Shown: positions 60,839 through 64,000 of the stretch, piece after piece | How the letters are laid out: every line of letters begins with the position of its first letter | How positions within the stretch are numbered: the stretch's first letter is position 1 | Assembly (NCBI RefSeq): GCF_027706725.1 | Contig: NZ_JAQFWQ010000011.1 | Span: 1 to 64,000 of the forward strand | DNA length: 64,000 nucleotides | Direction: 5' to 3' | Origin: Nocardiopsis endophytica | GTDB lineage: Bacteria > Actinomycetota > Actinomycetes > Streptosporangiales > Streptosporangiaceae | Notes under the pieces: generated by a model | Database searches by the model: none | What the model saw: only the letters and a program-made list of their open reading frames with translations | Told to the model about the DNA's origin: nothing | Program-made: the position numbers and the translations under genes

Positions 60839-63241
60839 TCACTGTCCGAGCCATGAGCTCTTGTCCGCCCTGCGGAGCGGGGCGGTGAGGATGAGGGTGC
60901 CGAGGAGTGCGGCGCCCATGAGGGCGATCGGGTACGCCGCGTATGCGATCAGCGGGTCCGGGATGAACGTGAGCTCCCCGATCCCCAGCCCCGCCGACGC
61001 GACGAGGGCGCCGGCCAAGGACTCCCCCGCCGTCGCCGCGAACACGACCCCGATCGCCGTCCCGGCCGCCGCCGCGACGAGCACCTTCAGCCACACCTGG
61101 CCGACGATCTCTCCCGAGGAGAGACCGATGGCGGACAGCAGGCCGGTCTTCCCGCGGTCCCGGGACAGCACCAGGCGCAGGAACAGGCTGGTGATGAGCA
61201 GCGCGACACCCAGTCCGAAGACCGCGGACAGGACGGCGGCCCCGCGCAGGGCGTCGGTCGCGTACGACATGGTCTGCTGGATGTACTCGCGCATGGGGAT
61301 CACGGACGCGCTGGGGAACCGCTCCTCGTACTCGGCGGCCACGTCGCCGGGGGCCTCCTCCCCCGCCATGTCGGCGAAGACGACGTAGGCGTCCGCCCCG
61401 CTCGGCGGCTCCCCCTGCATCTTCGCGGTGTACCCGGCGCTGGAGACGTCCTGGTAGACGCCGCTGACGGTGAGCGGGGCCGCTCCGTCCCCGCCGTCCA
61501 CGACCAGCTCGTCGCCGACCGAGACGCCGAACCGCTCGGCGTTCAGCAGCGACAGCGCGATCTCCCCGGACTCCGGCCGCCCGCCCTCCAGGTACTCGAC
61601 CGCGGCCCGCCGGTGGTCCCCCACGTCGACGCGGAGGTTCACCGGCCCGTCGGCGTCCTCCGCCTCCATGAGCACGTTGCCGAAGGAGCGCACGTCGGTC
61701 AGGCGGTCGTCGCCGCGCATGCCCTCGACCACGTCCGCGTGCACGGCCTCGACGTCGTCGGCGAACCGGACGTCGGCGCGCACGCCGCTGTCCGGCACCC
61801 CCAGGTAGGCGCCGAAGCCGGGGCTCGCGAACGTGCTCAGCAGGTTCATCGGGAGGACCATCAGGACCGCGGCGAGGGAGAACACGACGGGCAGGAGGAT
61901 CCACCGGCCGCGCTCGGCGCGCAGGTCCAGCAGGGCCAGCCGCCTGTTGACCGCCCGGCCCCTGCGGGACCCCAGGGCGCTGGGGCGCAGCCGTCGGGCC
62001 CGCCTGCGCGCGCGGCGCGCCTCGCGCCGCTCGTCGAGGAGGCTGCCGTGGACCAGGGCGTTGACGACCTGCATCCGCGCGACCCTGCCGAGGACGCCGC
62101 GGCAGACCGCCATGACGAACACGAACACGGCCGCCAGCGCGGCCACGGGGACCAGGACCGTCGCGGCGCCGGGCGGCGCCTGGCTGAAGTTCGCCTCGAC
62201 GCCGCGTGTGAGCAGGCCGGTCGCGACGACGGCCAGGGCTCCGCCGACGACGCACGCGGCCGACGCCATGACGCCGTACTTGGTCAGGTACAGGCCCATG
62301 ATCGACCGGTCGGGGATGCCGACGGCCTTCATGGCGCCGATCTCCCGGACCTCGCCCTCCAGGGTTCCGTGGATCACGAAGCGCACGCTGAGGACGGCGA
62401 TCGCGATGAGCACCAGGCTCGCGAAGACCAGCGCCACCGCGGGAAGGCCGTCGCCGACCGCGTTGATGAGGCGGATCATGTCGAAGGTGACCGCCTGCCC
62501 GTTCTTCGGCAGGGCGTCGTCGGCCTCATAGGTCCGTTGGAAGTCGGCCGCCGCGGACGGGTCGGCCAGGCGGAACTCGGCGATGATCTCCGGGGCGCCG
62601 CCCCCGGCGCGGCCCAGCTCGCGGAAGTCCTCCTCGGAGACGAGGACGCGGGTGGACGCGTTGAGCGACGACCCCATCTGCGCGTCGCGCACGAATCCTT
62701 CGATGCGGAACCCGCGGCTCCCGGCGTCGGTCTCGACCGTCAGCTCGTCCCCGGCCCGCAGGTCGTACGCCTGCTGGTAGGCGACCGGCACGTAGACCTC
62801 TCCCGGGGAGGGCCTCGGGGCCGCGCCGGTCCCGTCCAGGAGGAGGTCGAACCCGTCGTTCTGCGTGACGAAGAGGTTGTCGATCAGGCTGTCGGAGAAG
62901 TCCCCCGACTCGCCGTCCGATGCGCGGCTCCAGGAGAGGGCCGCGCCGTCGTACCCCAGCATGTCCTCGATGAGCCAGGCCTCGACGTCGGGGTGCCGCT
63001 CGGCGAAGGACTCCAGGGCCCCGGGGTCGTAGTCGCCGCTGTGCATCTGGAGGAAGTGGGGAGGCCGGGCCTCTTCGAAGAGCTGGTCGACGGACCCGAC
63101 GACGCGCTCCATGACCATGGCCCCGGTGGCCATCAGGAACGCGCTGAGGACCAGGACGGCGGCGAGGGCGAGGTTCACGCCCTTGTCGCGGGAGAGGTCG
63201 TTGCCCACATGCCTGAGGTGCAGGAGGGCTCTCGTGATCAC
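60839..63241 (-). CDS. FtsX-type ABC transporter permease
   Basis: An 800-residue permease with eight or more membrane segments arranged as a duplicated FtsX unit: an N-terminal helix (about 24-45), a large extracellular domain (about 60-250), three helices (about 262-385) with EVREIGAMKAVGIPDRSIMGLYL, then a second helix, extracellular domain and three more helices with KTGLLSAIGLSSGEIVGQVW. Mechanotransmission-type exporters of this kind move lipids, peptides or antibiotics. It forms an operon with the ATPase 35 bp downstream. Confidence 0.9.
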   Translation of the reverse strand: MITRALLHLRHVGNDLSRDKGVNLALAAVLVLSAFLMATGAMVMERVVGSVDQLFEEARPPHFLQMHSGDYDPGALESFAERHPDVEAWLIEDMLGYDGAALSWSRASDGESGDFSDSLIDNLFVTQNDGFDLLLDGTGAAPRPSPGEVYVPVAYQQAYDLRAGDELTVETDAGSRGFRIEGFVRDAQMGSSLNASTRVLVSEEDFRELGRAGGGAPEIIAEFRLADPSAAADFQRTYEADDALPKNGQAVTFDMIRLINAVGDGLPAVALVFASLVLIAIAVLSVRFVIHGTLEGEVREIGAMKAVGIPDRSIMGLYLTKYGVMASAACVVGGALAVVATGLLTRGVEANFSQAPPGAATVLVPVAALAAVFVFVMAVCRGVLGRVARMQVVNALVHGSLLDERREARRARRRARRLRPSALGSRRGRAVNRRLALLDLRAERGRWILLPVVFSLAAVLMVLPMNLLSTFASPGFGAYLGVPDSGVRADVRFADDVEAVHADVVEGMRGDDRLTDVRSFGNVLMEAEDADGPVNLRVDVGDHRRAAVEYLEGGRPESGEIALSLLNAERFGVSVGDELVVDGGDGAAPLTVSGVYQDVSSAGYTAKMQGEPPSGADAYVVFADMAGEEAPGDVAAEYEERFPSASVIPMREYIQQTMSYATDALRGAAVLSAVFGLGVALLITSLFLRLVLSRDRGKTGLLSAIGLSSGEIVGQVWLKVLVAAAAGTAIGVVFAATAGESLAGALVASAGLGIGELTFIPDPLIAYAAYPIALMGAALLGTLILTAPLRRADKSSWLGQ

Positions 63242-63507
63242 AGGGGGACTCCGATCCTTCCGGCACGGACGCCCGGTCCGTGACGAGGGGGGTGGGCGCC
63301 TCAGCGGCGCGCACCCCGATACTCGCCTCCCCCCGTCCTCCCGGGAGTCCGGCAGTCCCCTGGGCCCACCCGGAGATGGCCCTTAGGAGCCCCGGCGCCT
63401 GTCCCTGGGCCCCTCCCCGGGGACGGGCACGGAGCCGCACGGGGTGGGCCCCGGAGCGCCGAAGCGCCCCAGGGCCCATCCTCCTTCCGGGAGGGAGCGG
63501 AACAGGC

Positions 63508-64000
63508 TCAGGCGTGGCCCGCGAGGGACGCGCCGAACCGGTTGGCCGGCTCCGGGACGCCGCCCGCGCCCGGCTCCCAGGCGCGGGCGCCGCCGCCGAA
63601 GGGCAGGACCGTCACCGTGCCGTGGGCGTTCTCGTCGGGAGCCCCCACCAGCAGCGCCTGCTCGTCCTCGTCCCCGGCCGTGGCGACCTCCTGGCCGAAG
63701 AAGTCGCCCGCCTCCGGGGTGCCCGGGACCCCGGCGGTGGACTGGTCGATCCACCGGTCGTCGTACCCGGCGGCGTCGAGGGAGAAGGACTGGGCCGCGC
63801 CGGAGTCCTCCTCGGCGCCGATGTCCTCGTAGGGCAGGCCGAAGACGACGCGCGCGTCCCCGCCCGCGACCGTCCCGGGGACGCCGTCCAGGACGAAGCC
63901 GAAGTAGTCGTTGTCCTCGACCGCCCCTGCGGCGCCCTCCTTGTCCTGGTGGAACGAGCGGTCCGCCCGGAGGCCGTCCCCGGTGCCGGTGAAGGACTGG
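63508..64000 (-). CDS. FG-GAP repeat protein, C-terminal part (runs off window)
   Basis: The visible 164 residues contain FG-GAP/integrin-alpha-type blades: DNDYFGFVLDGVPGTVAGGDARVVFGLP and GDFFGQEVATAGDEDEQALLVGAPDENAHGTVTVLPFG, then ANRFGASLAGHA at the end. Such proteins form secreted beta-propellers in actinomycetes. The N-terminus, including any signal peptide, is beyond the right edge. Same strand as the ABC exporter but separated by 266 bp. Confidence 0.8.
   Translation of the reverse strand, partial: QSFTGTGDGLRADRSFHQDKEGAAGAVEDNDYFGFVLDGVPGTVAGGDARVVFGLPYEDIGAEEDSGAAQSFSLDAAGYDDRWIDQSTAGVPGTPEAGDFFGQEVATAGDEDEQALLVGAPDENAHGTVTVLPFGGGARAWEPGAGGVPEPANRFGASLAGHA

Overview
This 64 kb window is very GC-rich and has dense, strongly GC3-biased coding. 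Gene content is typical of a filamentous actinomycete, probably Nocardiopsaceae (Nocardiopsis-like): MsiK-type sugar ABC operons without an ATPase gene, an F420-type nitroreductase domain, an AICE-like replicon, a 13E12/DUF222 protein and many TetR/MarR/LysR/IclR regulators beside divergent targets. The genus is inferred from overall character only.

Layout. 1-176 is the N-terminus of an IS30-family transposase. 0.5-4.7 kb holds an AI-2E transporter, a pobA with a divergent IclR regulator, and a PIG-L deacetylase. 4.9-12.9 kb holds a creatininase-family amidohydrolase convergent with an eight-gene cluster: a RibA-like GTP cyclohydrolase II, an inositol-monophosphatase-like phosphatase, a CDP-alcohol phosphatidyltransferase, a dehydrogenase, a PTPS-fold protein lacking catalytic residues, a glycosyltransferase, a methyltransferase and a flippase-like membrane protein. 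It looks like a pathway for a pterin/pyrimidine-derived, possibly lipid-linked product. 13-30 kb holds regulators and redox enzymes, with two unusual fusions (nitroreductase-hemerythrin-esterase and luciferase-like monooxygenase-FAD oxidase) and a 1.8 kb gene-free block built of dispersed repeats.

30.0-38.8 kb is the most striking region. A type I-E-like CRISPR array (6 repeats, 5 spacers, read on the minus strand, leader at about 38.82 kb) is split by an 8,444 bp integrative element carrying a RepSA-like initiator, excisionase, tyrosine integrase, an XRE-TPR regulator and small proteins, but no transfer gene. The two damaged repeats at its ends overlap by 12 bp and together rebuild one perfect repeat, so a CRISPR repeat appears to have served as attB. 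No cas genes are present.

38.9-47 kb: a DUF1992 protein, TetR/amidase and TetR/MFS pairs with perfect palindromic operators, an HNH endonuclease and a SgcJ-like protein. The SgcJ-like gene and a quinone-oxidoreductase gene at 19 kb share a SoxR/MerR-type promoter. 46.5-54.4 kb is a polyol catabolic operon: SorC-type regulator, dehydrogenase, ABC binding protein, two permeases, PfkB kinase and xylulokinase. 55.6-58.3 kb is a translationally coupled pair, a vWA protein with a TROVE-like N-terminus and an ARPP-2-like protein, followed by an orphan decayed CRISPR repeat with leader-like flank. 58.5-64 kb: a YeiH-type transporter, a tRNA-Arg(UCU) whose 3' half precedes its 5' half (permuted order), an FtsX-type ABC exporter, and the 3' end of an FG-GAP repeat protein.
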